Made by a program: the position numbers and the translations under genes. The notes under the pieces are model-generated. The model did no database searches. It saw only the letters and a list, made by a program, of their open reading frames with translations, and was not told the origin of the DNA. A stretch of DNA of 64,000 bases from Aestuariibaculum lutulentum (GTDB lineage Bacteria > Bacteroidota > Bacteroidia > Flavobacteriales > Flavobacteriaceae). Shown piece by piece: positions 43,729 through 52,962 of this stretch; the first letter of the stretch is position 1; each line of letters starts with the position of its first letter. Where the stretch lies: assembly GCF_032926325.1 (NCBI RefSeq), contig NZ_CP136709.1:471501-535500 (forward strand), read 5' to 3'.

Positions 43729-45177
43729 TCATTCCAATCTTTCGAATCGATCTGGATGTAACTCACTGTATTCCTTATCCTGAAATAACCCCATAAAAAC
43801 AGGGTCTATATTTTTTGCGTTCCAATTATTAAATGTTCTTGCTAAGCTATCTAAAGCAAGAGGATTAGTTCCTGCTATATTTTCAGTTTCAGAAATATCC
43901 ACATCCAAATTAAAGAGCATCGTATCTTGATCTTTCACTAAAAATTTATCGCCGTTAGCATGACGCGTTGCATAAATTTGCTCATCAAACTTACTCCAAA
44001 ATAGAAAATCATGCGGCAGCCCCTTATTACTTCCTAATAAAAAAGGAATTAAATCTACTCCATCAATTTTGTTTTTAGTTTTAATCTCTTTTTTAGTTTG
44101 ATTAACTATTGTTCCAAAAATATCTAAAGAAATAACTGGTTTATTATATACCATTCCTGCGGGAATTGTTCCAGGCCATTGCATAGCAAAAGGTACTCGT
44201 ACACCTCCTTCAAACAAATCGCTTTTCATCCCTCTTAGAACACCATTATCTGACCCATTGTGAGGTTCAGGCCCTCCATTATCAGATAAGAATACAACAA
44301 TTGTATTTTCCGTTAAATTTAAAGCATCCAACTGGTCTAAAACTAACCCCACTCCATCGTCTACAGAACTAACCATTGCGGCATAAGTTCTCCGTTTTTT
44401 ATCCTGAATGGTATCAACTCTGCTTAAATATTTTTCAGTAGCCTGAAGTGGCGTATGCGGTGCATTATATGCCAAGTACATAAAAAACGGATGATCTTTA
44501 TGTTTATCGATATAGTGAACAGCTTCACGAGAAAGGGCATCGGTTAAATATTCTTTTTCCTCAACTCTTTGATTATTTCTTAAAAGTTTTGTTTTATAGG
44601 CATCATACTGAGATTTCACATCAAACTCATCATTTAATATCCATTTTTGAGGGAAGTAATGATGCCCTCCAGTTAAAAAACCATAAAAATCATCAAAACC
44701 TCGCGTCAATGGCTTTAAAGATTCATGAGCTCCCAAATGCCATTTCCCTAAAGCTACAGACTTATAATCCGCCTTTTTCAAAGCTTCAGCTAAAGTTTCC
44801 TCTGTTAAAGGCAAACCCATTTCAGGATCATTAGGAGTAAATAAAGGATTTCTTGAAAACCCAAACCGATCCTGATAACGGCCTGTTATTAATCCTGCTC
44901 GACTAGGCCCACAAACCGCATAACTTACATAACCATTAGTAAACTTAACCCCTTGATTTGCAATTTTATCAATATTTGGAGTTGGAATATCTTTACACCC
45001 ATTAAAACCAACATCAGCATAACCTAAATCGTCAGCTAAAATCACTATTAAATTAGGTGATGTTTTTTGCCTAGTTTTAATATTGACATTTTGTTTTTCA
45101 CTATTCTTAACCTGCAGGCATGACACCAAAATTAAAGACATCAAGAATATTAGAGTTCGCTTCAATAGTTTTTTCAT
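43729..45177 (-). CDS. Lipoprotein sulfatase (arylsulfatase-type, S1)
   Basis: 482 residues. The signal peptide FLMSLILVSC ends in lipid-acceptor Cys20. The metal-binding LIVILADDLGYADVGFNG and the formylglycine motif SYAVCGPSRAGLITGR with Cys89 (C-x-P-x-R) show an active-site Cys to be matured by FGE/anSME. DNGGPEPHNGSDNGVLRGMKSD and the C-terminal part are as in S1 sulfatases. It removes sulfate esters, probably from a glycan in the periplasm or on the surface. It is convergent with the preceding small gene. The substrate is unknown. Confidence 0.93.
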   Translation of the reverse strand: MKKLLKRTLIFLMSLILVSCLQVKNSEKQNVNIKTRQKTSPNLIVILADDLGYADVGFNGCKDIPTPNIDKIANQGVKFTNGYVSYAVCGPSRAGLITGRYQDRFGFSRNPLFTPNDPEMGLPLTEETLAEALKKADYKSVALGKWHLGAHESLKPLTRGFDDFYGFLTGGHHYFPQKWILNDEFDVKSQYDAYKTKLLRNNQRVEEKEYLTDALSREAVHYIDKHKDHPFFMYLAYNAPHTPLQATEKYLSRVDTIQDKKRRTYAAMVSSVDDGVGLVLDQLDALNLTENTIVVFLSDNGGPEPHNGSDNGVLRGMKSDLFEGGVRVPFAMQWPGTIPAGMVYNKPVISLDIFGTIVNQTKKEIKTKNKIDGVDLIPFLLGSNKGLPHDFLFWSKFDEQIYATRHANGDKFLVKDQDTMLFNLDVDISETENIAGTNPLALDSLARTFNNWNAKNIDPVFMGLFQDKEYSELHPDRFERLE

Positions 45178-45416
45178 ATCTGTTTAAATATTGTCTTCAG
45201 TAAAAATAGACTAATCTAAAAAAACTATGGTAGGCAAACTTTGCAAAAGCGTATGACTTTATCATATTTTAGTAATAAAAACCTTTTCACGACTCCATCT
45301 AGAGCATTATTCTAATGTAGTGTATATACCGCCATTTAATACACCTGTATCATTTCGTTATTACATACTATTTTAGTAGTTTTATTTTTTGAAGACTTAA
45401 ATATTACTTTATAGAT

Positions 45417-46301
45417 ATGGCAAATATTGTTTGTTATGGTGAAATTTTATGGGATGTTTTTCCTGAGCATCGAAAAATTGGTGGCGCACCATTAAACGTG
45501 GCCAGCCGATTAAAATCCTTTAGCAATAAAGTTGCTATGATTAGCGCTATTGGCGATGATGTACCCGGAAAAGAATTACTAGAGTATTTAAACTCTAACG
45601 AAATAAACACAAGCTGTATACAAACCATTAAAGAATACCCTACCAGCGAAGTGCATGTTAGTCTGAATGAAAAAGGTTCGGCAAGTTACGACATAAAATA
45701 TCCTTGTGCCTGGGATAAAATCGATTTACATTATGATGCCGAAAATCTCGTAAAAAATGCCGATGCTTTTGTTTTTGGTAGTTTAGTCGCCAGAGATTAC
45801 ACCTCGAAAAACACGTTATATAAACTAATTGATGTTGCCAAATACAAAATTTTCGATCTTAATTTACGCCCCCCATACTATACTAAAGATCTCTTGATTT
45901 ATTTAATGAATAAAGCTGACTTCATTAAGTTTAATGATGACGAACTTTTTGAAGTAAGTAAATATTTAGGATCGAAATACAATTCTCTAGAACAAAATCT
46001 CATGTTTGTAGCCCAACAAACCAACACGAAACATGTTTGTGTTACCAAAGGCTCACATGGTGCCGTCTTATTATACGATAACAAGTTATTCTACAATAGT
46101 GGCTACTTAATTAAGGTCGTCGATACAGTAGGCGCAGGCGATTCCTTTTTAGGGTCTTTAATTAGCAAACTTTTAAATAACAGCCACCCGCAGGAAGCTA
46201 TAGATTTTTCCTGTGCCGTTGGCGCCTTAGTTGCTCAAAGTGAAGGTGCAAATCCCAAACTATCGGATTCCGATATAGAAACTTTTATAAACCCTTTATA
46301 A
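45417..46301 (+). CDS. PfkB-family carbohydrate kinase, fructokinase-like
   Basis: 294 residues. YGEILWDVFPEHRKIGGAPLNVASRL is the N-terminal sugar-binding site and VVDTVGAGDSFLGSLISKLL carries the catalytic Asp of the DTxGAGD motif. Typical of fructokinases that make fructose-6-phosphate. It is divergent from the sulfatase and ends in its own terminator. Confidence 0.88.
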   Translation: MANIVCYGEILWDVFPEHRKIGGAPLNVASRLKSFSNKVAMISAIGDDVPGKELLEYLNSNEINTSCIQTIKEYPTSEVHVSLNEKGSASYDIKYPCAWDKIDLHYDAENLVKNADAFVFGSLVARDYTSKNTLYKLIDVAKYKIFDLNLRPPYYTKDLLIYLMNKADFIKFNDDELFEVSKYLGSKYNSLEQNLMFVAQQTNTKHVCVTKGSHGAVLLYDNKLFYNSGYLIKVVDTVGAGDSFLGSLISKLLNNSHPQEAIDFSCAVGALVAQSEGANPKLSDSDIETFINPL

Positions 46302-46306
46302 ACAAA

Positions 46307-46340
46307 AACAGCAAATAGATTAACCTACTTGCTGTTCTTT
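46307..46340 (+). terminator. Terminator after the PfkB kinase gene
   Basis: Twelve-base arms (46307-46318 and 46325-46336) pair with one wobble around a six-base loop, followed by a T-rich tail. It overlaps the last codons of the convergent 88-residue gene. Confidence 0.6.
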
Positions 46341-46586
46341 AATTTTTTTAAGAAGCTCTAATTCGTGTTGAATCTCTTCTTTGCGTTTATTGAATTTTTC
46401 TACTCTGGCATCAATTTCCGCTTGCATTTTCTGGCGTCTTATTACGCGTTGTGCTTCGGCTTCAGCTTCTAATTGCTGTTCCTTTTTCTGCTGAGCTCTT
46501 TCCTTAAACACAGAATAATAAGAGAACCCATACATAGAAAGAAATAATAGAGCAATGATACCTAAAATGACATAACCATTTTCCAT
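46320..46586 (-). CDS. Small membrane-anchored coiled-coil protein
   Basis: 88 residues: one N-terminal helix (YVILGIIALLFLSMYGFSYY) and a long charged coiled coil (RAQQKKEQQLEAEAEAQRVIRRQKMQAEIDARVEKFNKRKEEIQHELELLKKIKEQ). No family name is evident. Its architecture suggests a structural or anchoring role in the inner membrane. Confidence 0.65.
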   Translation of the reverse strand: MENGYVILGIIALLFLSMYGFSYYSVFKERAQQKKEQQLEAEAEAQRVIRRQKMQAEIDARVEKFNKRKEEIQHELELLKKIKEQQVG

Positions 46587-46769
46587 AAGTCTTATTTACT
46601 AATTAAAAAGGGAGTTAAACAAATAGATGCAACTATCTAAAAGTAACATCTTTACTACCTCAAAATTATCAAAAAGACAGGTTGTTAAAAAATAAACAAG
46701 TTAAAGTGCTTAAAAAAAAGATAAAATCATAAAGCACTGAACTCCCACTCGTTGAACAACAAAAAACAG

Positions 46770-47165
46770 CTACTTAACGGTTTTATAACCCGCTTCATTC
46801 CAACTGGTAATACCACCTTCCATGTTATAGATTTTAGTAAAACCAAGCTCTTTAAAAATGGCTGCGCTTTTACTGCTTCTTCCACCAGATTTACAGTATA
46901 CAAGTACTGGCTTATGCTTATCTAATTTTTCAATTTCCGCCCTAAAGCTATCAGAGAAAAAATCAATATTTGCAGCTCCTTCCAGATGCCCTGCCTGATA
47001 CTCTTCTGGTGTTCTTACATCTATGAGTTGTAACTTACTGGTGTTATCAACCAGCTCAATAGCTGAAGATACCGGGACATTTGCAATATCCTTCTGAGTC
47101 GATAATCCTTTACAGCCAAAAAAACTGATAAGTATTACACTTACTAAAACAATTATCCGTCTCAT
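46770..47165 (-). CDS. Rhodanese-like lipoprotein
   Basis: 131 residues. The signal peptide VSVILISFFGC ends in lipid-acceptor Cys18. The domain has LQLIDVRTPEEYQAGHLEGAANIDF and the active loop VYCKSGGRSSKS with catalytic Cys91. Rhodaneses move sulfane sulfur. Exported to the periplasm, it follows a cytoplasmic rhodanese by 16 bp. Confidence 0.9.
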   Translation of the reverse strand: MRRIIVLVSVILISFFGCKGLSTQKDIANVPVSSAIELVDNTSKLQLIDVRTPEEYQAGHLEGAANIDFFSDSFRAEIEKLDKHKPVLVYCKSGGRSSKSAAIFKELGFTKIYNMEGGITSWNEAGYKTVK

Positions 47166-47181
47166 AGTATTTAATTTTTAA

Positions 47182-47499
47182 TTATTTGAAATCAACAATA
47201 TCGCCTGTCCAGGCCATAATACCACCTTCTAGGTTGTAAGCATTTTCAAAACCTAGTTGTTCCATAATAGAACACGCCTGTCCGCTGCGGTTTCCTGAAC
47301 GACAATACACATAATAATTTTTGCTCTTATCTAATTCTTCAAGTGCATAAATAAATCCTTGCCCTTTAAAAATATCGATATGTATAGCATTTGGAATAAC
47401 GCCCTCGGCAACTTCGCCATCGGTTCTTACATCTAAAACCACCGCGTTATCATCGTTAGCTAATTGTTCTGCCCACTCTTCTTGTGTTAAATCTTCCAT
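47182..47499 (-). CDS. Cytoplasmic single-domain rhodanese
   Basis: 105 residues without signal peptide. VVLDVRTDGEVAEGVIPNAIHIDIF precedes the active loop YVYCRSGNRSGQA with Cys66. It forms a pair with the exported rhodanese 16 bp downstream and has its own promoter (TAATTTTG) just upstream. Confidence 0.92.
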   Translation of the reverse strand: MEDLTQEEWAEQLANDDNAVVLDVRTDGEVAEGVIPNAIHIDIFKGQGFIYALEELDKSKNYYVYCRSGNRSGQACSIMEQLGFENAYNLEGGIMAWTGDIVDFK

Positions 47500-47520
47500 T
47501 ATAATGTATTTAGTGTATCA

Positions 47521-47528
47521 CAAAATTA
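47521..47528 (-). promoter_or_regulatory. -7 box of the rhodanese pair
   Basis: Minus-strand TAATTTTG matches TAnnTTTG, ending 22 bases before the ATG at 47499. Confidence 0.45.
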
Positions 47529-47550
47529 ATATTTATAACCGTTATAGACG

Positions 47551-47584
47551 AAAAAAAATCTAAAGTATTACACTTTAGATTTTT
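47551..47584 (-). terminator. Terminator between redoxin and rhodanese genes
   Basis: Perfect 13-base arms (47554-47566 and 47572-47584), 5-base loop, then eight T on the minus strand. It ends the transcript of the two thioredoxin-fold genes. Confidence 0.85.
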
Positions 47585-47612
47585 ACTTATTAAAACGATA
47601 TATTTCTCAAAC

Positions 47613-48233
47613 TTAAACTTTAATGGAGCAACCAATAGCCTTAGTTTCTTTTTGCTCTACTTCTTTTCCTTTTAATAACGCATCAACGGCGTCCTCTACA
47701 TATTTTGTAGTCACGGCTTCAGCATCTTTATAATTATCGTCAATGGCACCAATGTATTTAACAACATTTCCTTTTTTTGTTTTTTGCAATACAAACATAT
47801 GCGGTGTTTTGGTTGCACCATACTTTGGAAAAACAGTTTGCTCACTATCTATTAAATACGGAAACGTAAATCCTTTTTCTTTTGCGCGTGCTTTCATAGC
47901 ATCTAAATTATCACCCGGTTTTATATCCGTATTGTTTGGCATAATAGCAATTACCGGATACCCCTTTGAAGCATATTTTTTATCTAAAGCAATAATACGA
48001 TCTTCGTAAGCTACTGCAAACGGACAGGTATTACAGGTAAACGTAACTATAAAACCTTTGGCATCTTTATAATCGGCTAAAGACACCATCTTTCCATCTA
48101 TATTTTTAAGGGAAAAATCTTCTGCAATATCCCCTACTTTGTATCCGGGTTCAACAGTCGTTTTCTTAACAGTAAACGCACTAACAACAAGTACAAGTAG
48201 TACAAGCGGCATAAATTTCATTAGTTTTTTCAT
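47613..48233 (-). CDS. Exported redoxin/thioredoxin-fold protein
   Basis: 206 residues. The N-terminal signal/anchor is LVLLVLVVSAFTVKK. The redoxin fold has EDFSLKNIDGKMVSLADYK, and CNTCP with Cys67 and Cys70 replaces the usual WCxxC. The rest is AhpC/TlpA-like (PNNTDIKPGDNLDAMKARAKEKGFTFPYLID). It is probably a periplasmic thiol reductase or redox sensor. It lies 6 bp after the TlpA-like gene. Confidence 0.85.
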   Translation of the reverse strand: MKKLMKFMPLVLLVLVVSAFTVKKTTVEPGYKVGDIAEDFSLKNIDGKMVSLADYKDAKGFIVTFTCNTCPFAVAYEDRIIALDKKYASKGYPVIAIMPNNTDIKPGDNLDAMKARAKEKGFTFPYLIDSEQTVFPKYGATKTPHMFVLQKTKKGNVVKYIGAIDDNYKDAEAVTTKYVEDAVDALLKGKEVEQKETKAIGCSIKV

Positions 48234-48239
48234 ACGGAA

Positions 48240-48788
48240 TTAATTTAAAAATGGTTTAACTTGGTTTTCTAACTCTTTAAAAGTAAACGACTGTTCAAAG
48301 AACTGGCGCTCATCGTCTTTATATATAATCGTTGCAGGAATAGACCCAGACCATGATTCATTAACTTTCGGAATCCATGTATTCATATCGGCATCATCCA
48401 ATGCTACGACTTCAGATTTTATTTTTCTTTCTTTTATAAAAGGTTTCAGTTTGGTATCGTATTGATGTGGAAAATCTAAACTTACTAACAACACCTCAAC
48501 ATTCTTATCGGCATATTCTTTTTGTAACTGTTCAAAATAAGGTAGCTCCTTTACACAAGGCACACACCAGGTCGCCCAGAAATTTATAACATGTACTTTC
48601 CCGTCTTTCTTGTTCAGCAATGGTTCTAACCCATCAAAATCATAAACTTTTAAATCGGATTCAAATTCCTTCTGAACAACAAATTCGGTTTCCCTGTTAT
48701 CCACTAAGGCCGTTTTGTTTTTTCTTCCATCTGATTTACAACTTATAATCAGCAAGAAAGCAACAAGTAAAATATTAAATTTCATCAT
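48240..48788 (-). CDS. TlpA-like thioredoxin lipoprotein
   Basis: 182 residues. The signal ends in FLLIISC with lipid-acceptor Cys17. VINFWATWCVPCVKELPYFEQL has the WCxPC motif (Cys75, Cys78). It is probably a periplasmic disulfide reductase. It is co-transcribed with the redoxin gene 6 bp downstream. Confidence 0.9.
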   Translation of the reverse strand: MMKFNILLVAFLLIISCKSDGRKNKTALVDNRETEFVVQKEFESDLKVYDFDGLEPLLNKKDGKVHVINFWATWCVPCVKELPYFEQLQKEYADKNVEVLLVSLDFPHQYDTKLKPFIKERKIKSEVVALDDADMNTWIPKVNESWSGSIPATIIYKDDERQFFEQSFTFKELENQVKPFLN

Positions 48789-48920
48789 TTAAAATTTATG
48801 TGTTAGACCAACTATTAATGAAATGGTTTAATAATCTGTTAATAGAATCCTAAAATTAATTAATACTTTGTAGTTAGAAATCAGTTTAACAATCTTTTAT
48901 GTAAAAATCATCCGGAAGTA

Positions 48921-48951
48921 TTGTGTAATTTTATTTTCATTTCTATATTTG
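48921..48951 (+). promoter_or_regulatory. trp operon promoter
   Basis: TTG at 48921-48923 and TATATTTG at 48944-48951, with 20 bases between, match the Bacteroidetes promoter form. The start of transcription near 48957 would give a leader of about 190 bases that includes trpL and the attenuator. Confidence 0.65.
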
Positions 48952-48971
48952 AGGCAAACAATAACAAAAAC

Positions 48972-49028
48972 ATGTTTACAACTTTAAATACTATTTGGTG
49001 GTGGAGCTTTACAAACTTACGTTCGTGA
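48972..49028 (+). CDS. trpL: trp operon leader peptide with three consecutive Trp codons
   Basis: 18 codons, MFTTLNTIWWWSFTNLRS, ending at TGA. The three TGG codons at 48996-49004 are the sensor: low charged tRNA-Trp stalls the ribosome there. A terminator follows about 35 bases after the stop, before trpE. The arrangement is classical transcription attenuation, and Bacteroidetes trp leaders of this kind (the Bacteroid-trp RNA motif) are known from comparative work. Confidence 0.9.
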   Translation: MFTTLNTIWWWSFTNLRS

Positions 49029-49063
49029 AGTAGACCCCTTATATATTTAAATTAAAATATTAG

Positions 49064-49096
49064 AAAAAGGCTTGTCATTCACGACAAGCCTTTTTT
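49064..49096 (+). terminator. trp attenuator terminator
   Basis: Arms 49064-49076 and 49083-49095 (13 perfect pairs) and a T run form the terminator. A competing 7-base pairing, TCGTGAA (49023-49029, over the leader stop) with TTCACGA (49078-49084, loop and start of the right arm), would break it. A ribosome stalled at the Trp codons leaves 49023-49029 free; one that reaches the stop covers it. Confidence 0.85.
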
Positions 49097-49147
49097 AGTA
49101 TCAAAAAAATTGAAAAACAATTAAACACTGAACAAATTTCAGCATAA

Positions 49148-50551
49148 ATGACAACTTATAACTTATACACGCATTACAAAAAAATTCTAGCAGACACCAT
49201 TACACCTGTTAGTATTTACCTAAAAATAAGAGACAAATATCCAAACAGCATATTACTAGAGAGTAGTGATTACCATGCCAACGATAATAGTTTTTCGTAT
49301 ATCTGTTTTAACCCGATTGCTTCTATAAAAGTAGAAAACGAAACTATTTCACAAACTTTCCCAGATGGGAGCAATTCTATAGAAGCTATTACTAACACAA
49401 CCGATGTCGCTGAAGAAATTCATAAGTTCACCAAACGATTTGAAGTAAGTTCAGACGAGGAATTCAAGTTTATTAACAATGGTATTTTTGGATATATCGC
49501 TTACGATGCCGTACGTTATTTTGAAGATGTCGACATTGCTAAAAAAGAGAATTCCATCACAATTCCCGATGTGTATTATGCGGTTTACCAGAATATCATT
49601 GCGATTAATCATCATAAAAATGAGGCTTATATTTTTGCGCATTGTCACAATACCAAAAGTAACATTGAAGAAATCGATCACCTTATTAAAGTACGAAGCT
49701 TTGCTTCTTACAACTTTGCTTCAAACGGAGATATTTCATCCAATTTAAGCGACGACGAATATAAAACACACGTTGAGTTAGCCAAAAAACACTGCGCCCG
49801 AGGTGATGTGTTTCAGTTAGTCCTTTCAAAAAGTTTTACTCAGGAATTTAAAGGCGATGAGTTTAATGTATACCGTGCTTTACGCAGCATTAATCCGTCT
49901 CCATATTTATTCTATTTCGATTATGGTAACTTTAAAATATTTGGTAGTTCGCCCGAAGCGCAACTTATTGTTAGCGAAGGCGTAGCCGAAATTCACCCTA
50001 TTGCCGGAACGTTTAAGCGTACCGGAAACGATACCAAAGATGCCGAACTGGCTCAAAAACTAGTAGCCGATGACAAAGAAAATGCAGAACACGTCATGCT
50101 GGTAGACCTAGCCCGAAACGATTTAAGTCGTCATGGTAGCGGCGTAACCGTAAACACCTATCGTGAGGTGCAGTTCTTCTCGCACGTTATTCACTTAGTG
50201 AGCAAGGTCACCGGTAAAAAACACACCAACACACCAACAATGCAAGTCGTTGCCGACACCTTCCCTGCCGGAACGTTAAGCGGCGCTCCAAAACATCGCG
50301 CTATGCAACTTATCGAAGATTACGAAAAAACAAGCCGATCGTTCTACGGTGGCGCCATCGGGTTTATGGATTTTAATGGCAATTTTAATCACGCCATTAT
50401 GATTAGAACTTTTTTAAGCAAAAATCACGAACTACACTGGCGTGCAGGAGCTGGAATTGTTTCAAAATCAAGTGCCGAAAGCGAATTACAGGAAGTGTAT
50501 AACAAATTAGGCGCTTTAACAAAGGCCATTGAATTAGCTGAAACCATATAA
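49148..50551 (+). CDS. trpE: Anthranilate synthase component I
   Basis: 467 residues. Near the N-terminus SILLESSDYHANDNSFSYICFNP carries the LLES motif that binds feedback tryptophan. The catalytic chorismate domain has GDVFQLVLSKSFTQEF, GSSPEAQLIV, HPIAGTFKRTG, DTFPAGTLSGAPKHRAMQLI and RAGAGIVSKSSAESE. With TrpG it makes anthranilate from chorismate and glutamine. It follows the attenuator by about 50 bp and starts the structural operon. Confidence 0.97.
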   Translation: MTTYNLYTHYKKILADTITPVSIYLKIRDKYPNSILLESSDYHANDNSFSYICFNPIASIKVENETISQTFPDGSNSIEAITNTTDVAEEIHKFTKRFEVSSDEEFKFINNGIFGYIAYDAVRYFEDVDIAKKENSITIPDVYYAVYQNIIAINHHKNEAYIFAHCHNTKSNIEEIDHLIKVRSFASYNFASNGDISSNLSDDEYKTHVELAKKHCARGDVFQLVLSKSFTQEFKGDEFNVYRALRSINPSPYLFYFDYGNFKIFGSSPEAQLIVSEGVAEIHPIAGTFKRTGNDTKDAELAQKLVADDKENAEHVMLVDLARNDLSRHGSGVTVNTYREVQFFSHVIHLVSKVTGKKHTNTPTMQVVADTFPAGTLSGAPKHRAMQLIEDYEKTSRSFYGGAIGFMDFNGNFNHAIMIRTFLSKNHELHWRAGAGIVSKSSAESELQEVYNKLGALTKAIELAETI

Positions 50552-50594
50552 ACTACAAAGCAAAAAAACACCTGTTAAACAGGACTATATAAAA

Positions 50595-51161
50595 ATGAAA
50601 AAAGTATTAGTTATAGATAATTACGACAGCTTCACTTACAATCTTGTACATTATTTAGAAGATTTAAACTGTGATGTTACCGTTTTACGAAACGACAAAC
50701 TTACCTTAGAAGATGTTGAAGCCTTCGATAAAATTGTACTATCGCCTGGCCCAGGAATCCCAGACGAAGCGGGTTTATTAAAACAAATTATTAAAACCTA
50801 TGCACCAACAAAAAGCATTTTAGGCGTGTGCTTGGGTCAGCAAGCCATTGGAGAAGTCTTTGGTGGCACTCTGGAAAACTTAGAAGACGTTTATCATGGT
50901 GTAGCCACGAAAGTAAACATAACGGTAGACGACGAAATTCTATTTAAAGGTTTAGACAAGGAAATTGAAGTCGGTCGCTACCATTCCTGGGTTGTCAACG
51001 CCAACTTACCCGAAGTATTAGAAGCCACCTCTGTAGACCATAACGGACAAATCATGTCTTTACGCCATAAAGTTTACGACGTAAAAGGTGTGCAATACCA
51101 TCCGGAATCGGTTCTAACTCCACAAGGAAAACAAATACTTAAAAACTGGATAGAGAACTAA
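50595..51161 (+). CDS. trpG: Anthranilate synthase component II (glutamine amidotransferase)
   Basis: 188 residues of the class I amidotransferase type. IDNYDSFTYNLVHYLEDL opens the protein, GVCLGQQAIGEVFGG holds the nucleophile Cys, and VQYHPESVLTPQG the catalytic His and Glu. It passes ammonia to TrpE. As a separate gene it is not fused to trpE or trpD. It lies 43 bp after trpE. Confidence 0.97.
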   Translation: MKKVLVIDNYDSFTYNLVHYLEDLNCDVTVLRNDKLTLEDVEAFDKIVLSPGPGIPDEAGLLKQIIKTYAPTKSILGVCLGQQAIGEVFGGTLENLEDVYHGVATKVNITVDDEILFKGLDKEIEVGRYHSWVVNANLPEVLEATSVDHNGQIMSLRHKVYDVKGVQYHPESVLTPQGKQILKNWIEN

Positions 51162-51184
51162 ACCAAGATTTAAGACATTAAATT

Positions 51185-52177
51185 ATGAAAGACATTTTAA
51201 ACAGACTTATAAATCACGAAAGCATCTCTACCGACGAAGCCAAACAAGTCTTGGTTAATATTTCCAAAGGAGATTATAACCAAAGTCAGATTGCGGCATT
51301 TCTAACAGTTTATATGATGCGTAGCATCACTTTAGACGAATTGAAAGGCTTTAGGGATGCCCTTTTAGAATTATGTATACCAATTGATTTAAAAGAATTC
51401 AACGCGATTGATTTATGTGGTACTGGTGGTGACGGCAAAAACACCTTCAATATTTCAACCCTTGCTTCATTTGTAACAGCCGGTGCCGGTGTTCATGTAG
51501 CAAAGCATGGTAACTATGGGGTATCATCGGCATGCGGGTCATCAAATGTGATGGAATACTTGGGCATAAAGTTTTCAAACGATGAAGATTTCTTAAAGAA
51601 ATGTATCGATCAGGCGGGAATTTGTGTACTTCACGCGCCACTGTTCCACCCGGCCATGAAAAACGTAGCCCCAATTCGTCGTGAATTAGGTGTTAAAACC
51701 TTTTTTAATATGTTGGGGCCTATGGTAAATCCGTCGTTTCCTAAAAATCAAATGGTAGGGGTTTTCAATTTGGAATTATTGCGCCTGTATGGATATCTAT
51801 ATCAAAGTACAGATAAAAATTACAGCGTGGTTCATGCATTAGATGGGTACGATGAAATCTCTTTAACCGGAGGAACGAAAGTCATTTCAAATAATAAAGA
51901 AACCATGTTCACGCCGGAAGATTTAGGCATTGCTCAAATCACCCAGGAATCTATTTACGGTGGAGATACTATCGAAGATGCAGCTAAAATATTTGTGAAT
52001 GTCATTAACGGAAAAGGTACTGAACAGCAAAACAATGTGGTGTGCGCCAATGCAGGATTAGCCATTGCAACCACCAAACAAATTGGTCACAAGGAAGGTT
52101 TTGAATTGGCCAAAGAATCTTTATTCTCTGGAAAAGCCAAAGCGAGTTTAGATAAATTAGTAGCATTAAGTAAGTAA
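51185..52177 (+). CDS. trpD: Anthranilate phosphoribosyltransferase
   Basis: 330 residues. CGTGGDGKNTFNISTLASFV is the phosphoribosyl-diphosphate site, VAKHGNYGVSSACGSSNVMEYLG and RRELGVKTFFNMLGPMVNP are further family motifs. It makes N-phosphoribosyl-anthranilate. Its last base overlaps the trpC start (TAATG), suggesting coupled translation. Confidence 0.97.
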   Translation: MKDILNRLINHESISTDEAKQVLVNISKGDYNQSQIAAFLTVYMMRSITLDELKGFRDALLELCIPIDLKEFNAIDLCGTGGDGKNTFNISTLASFVTAGAGVHVAKHGNYGVSSACGSSNVMEYLGIKFSNDEDFLKKCIDQAGICVLHAPLFHPAMKNVAPIRRELGVKTFFNMLGPMVNPSFPKNQMVGVFNLELLRLYGYLYQSTDKNYSVVHALDGYDEISLTGGTKVISNNKETMFTPEDLGIAQITQESIYGGDTIEDAAKIFVNVINGKGTEQQNNVVCANAGLAIATTKQIGHKEGFELAKESLFSGKAKASLDKLVALSK

Positions 52178-52962
52178 TGAATATATTAGATAAAATTACA
52201 GCCGATAAACGAACCGAAGTCGCTTTAAGAAAATCTTTGATTCCGATTTCACAGTTAGAACAATCGGTGTTATTCGAAAGACCAACAGTGTCTTTAGCTG
52301 AAAAATTAAGAACCAGCAACACTGGTATTATAGCTGAACATAAACGTCGTTCGCCTTCTAAATCGGTTATCAACCATAACCTCAATGTTAATGATGTTGC
52401 TAAAGGGTATGAAGAGGCTGGTGTTTGCGGCATGTCTGTTTTAACTGACGGTAAGTATTTTGGAGGCTCGCTAGACGACTTACTACTGGCTCGCGCTTCC
52501 TGTAATTTACCATTATTACGCAAAGAATTCATTATCGACGAATATCAGTTACTGGAAGCTAAAGCTTATGGTGCCGATGTGATTCTGCTTATCGCAGCCA
52601 TCTTAACACGTGATGAAATCAAGCAGTTTTCAGAATTTGCTAAAAGCCTGAATCTTGATGTGCTGTTAGAAGTGCACAACGAAGAAGAACTAAACAAAAG
52701 TATCATGCCGAGTTTAGATATGTTAGGTGTTAATAACCGTAACTTAAAAACTTTCGATGTTAGCTTAAATATCAGTAAATCATTAAGTGCATTGATTCCT
52801 GATGATTTCGTTAAAGTATCAGAAAGTGGCATTAGCAATATTGAAGCTATAAAATCGCTACAACCATTTGGTTACCAAGGTTTCTTAATTGGTGAAAACT
52901 TTATGAAAACTGATAATGCCGGCGACAGTGCTAAAACATTTATAGAACAATTAAATAAATAG
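52177..52962 (+). CDS. trpC: Indole-3-glycerol-phosphate synthase
   Basis: 261 residues, monofunctional (trpF is separate). TGIIAEHKRRSPSKSVIN holds the catalytic Lys, then GMSVLTDGKYFGGSLDDL, LRKEFIIDEYQLLEAKAYGADVILLI, LLEVHNEEEL, LGVNNRNLKTF and SESGISN. It closes the indole ring. The stop TAG forms the edge of a palindromic unit that separates it from trpF. Confidence 0.97.
   Translation: MNILDKITADKRTEVALRKSLIPISQLEQSVLFERPTVSLAEKLRTSNTGIIAEHKRRSPSKSVINHNLNVNDVAKGYEEAGVCGMSVLTDGKYFGGSLDDLLLARASCNLPLLRKEFIIDEYQLLEAKAYGADVILLIAAILTRDEIKQFSEFAKSLNLDVLLEVHNEEELNKSIMPSLDMLGVNNRNLKTFDVSLNISKSLSALIPDDFVKVSESGISNIEAIKSLQPFGYQGFLIGENFMKTDNAGDSAKTFIEQLNK

Noticed and set aside
49064..49096. Attenuator hairpin as a member of the trp palindrome family
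   Set aside because: It contains GTCATTC by chance, but arm length, loop and the T run are those of a terminator, and GACA lies inside the stem rather than after it.
52005..52532. Minus-strand 175-codon ORF over trpD/trpC
   Set aside because: It is the antisense shadow of two well-supported trp genes and shows no family motif.
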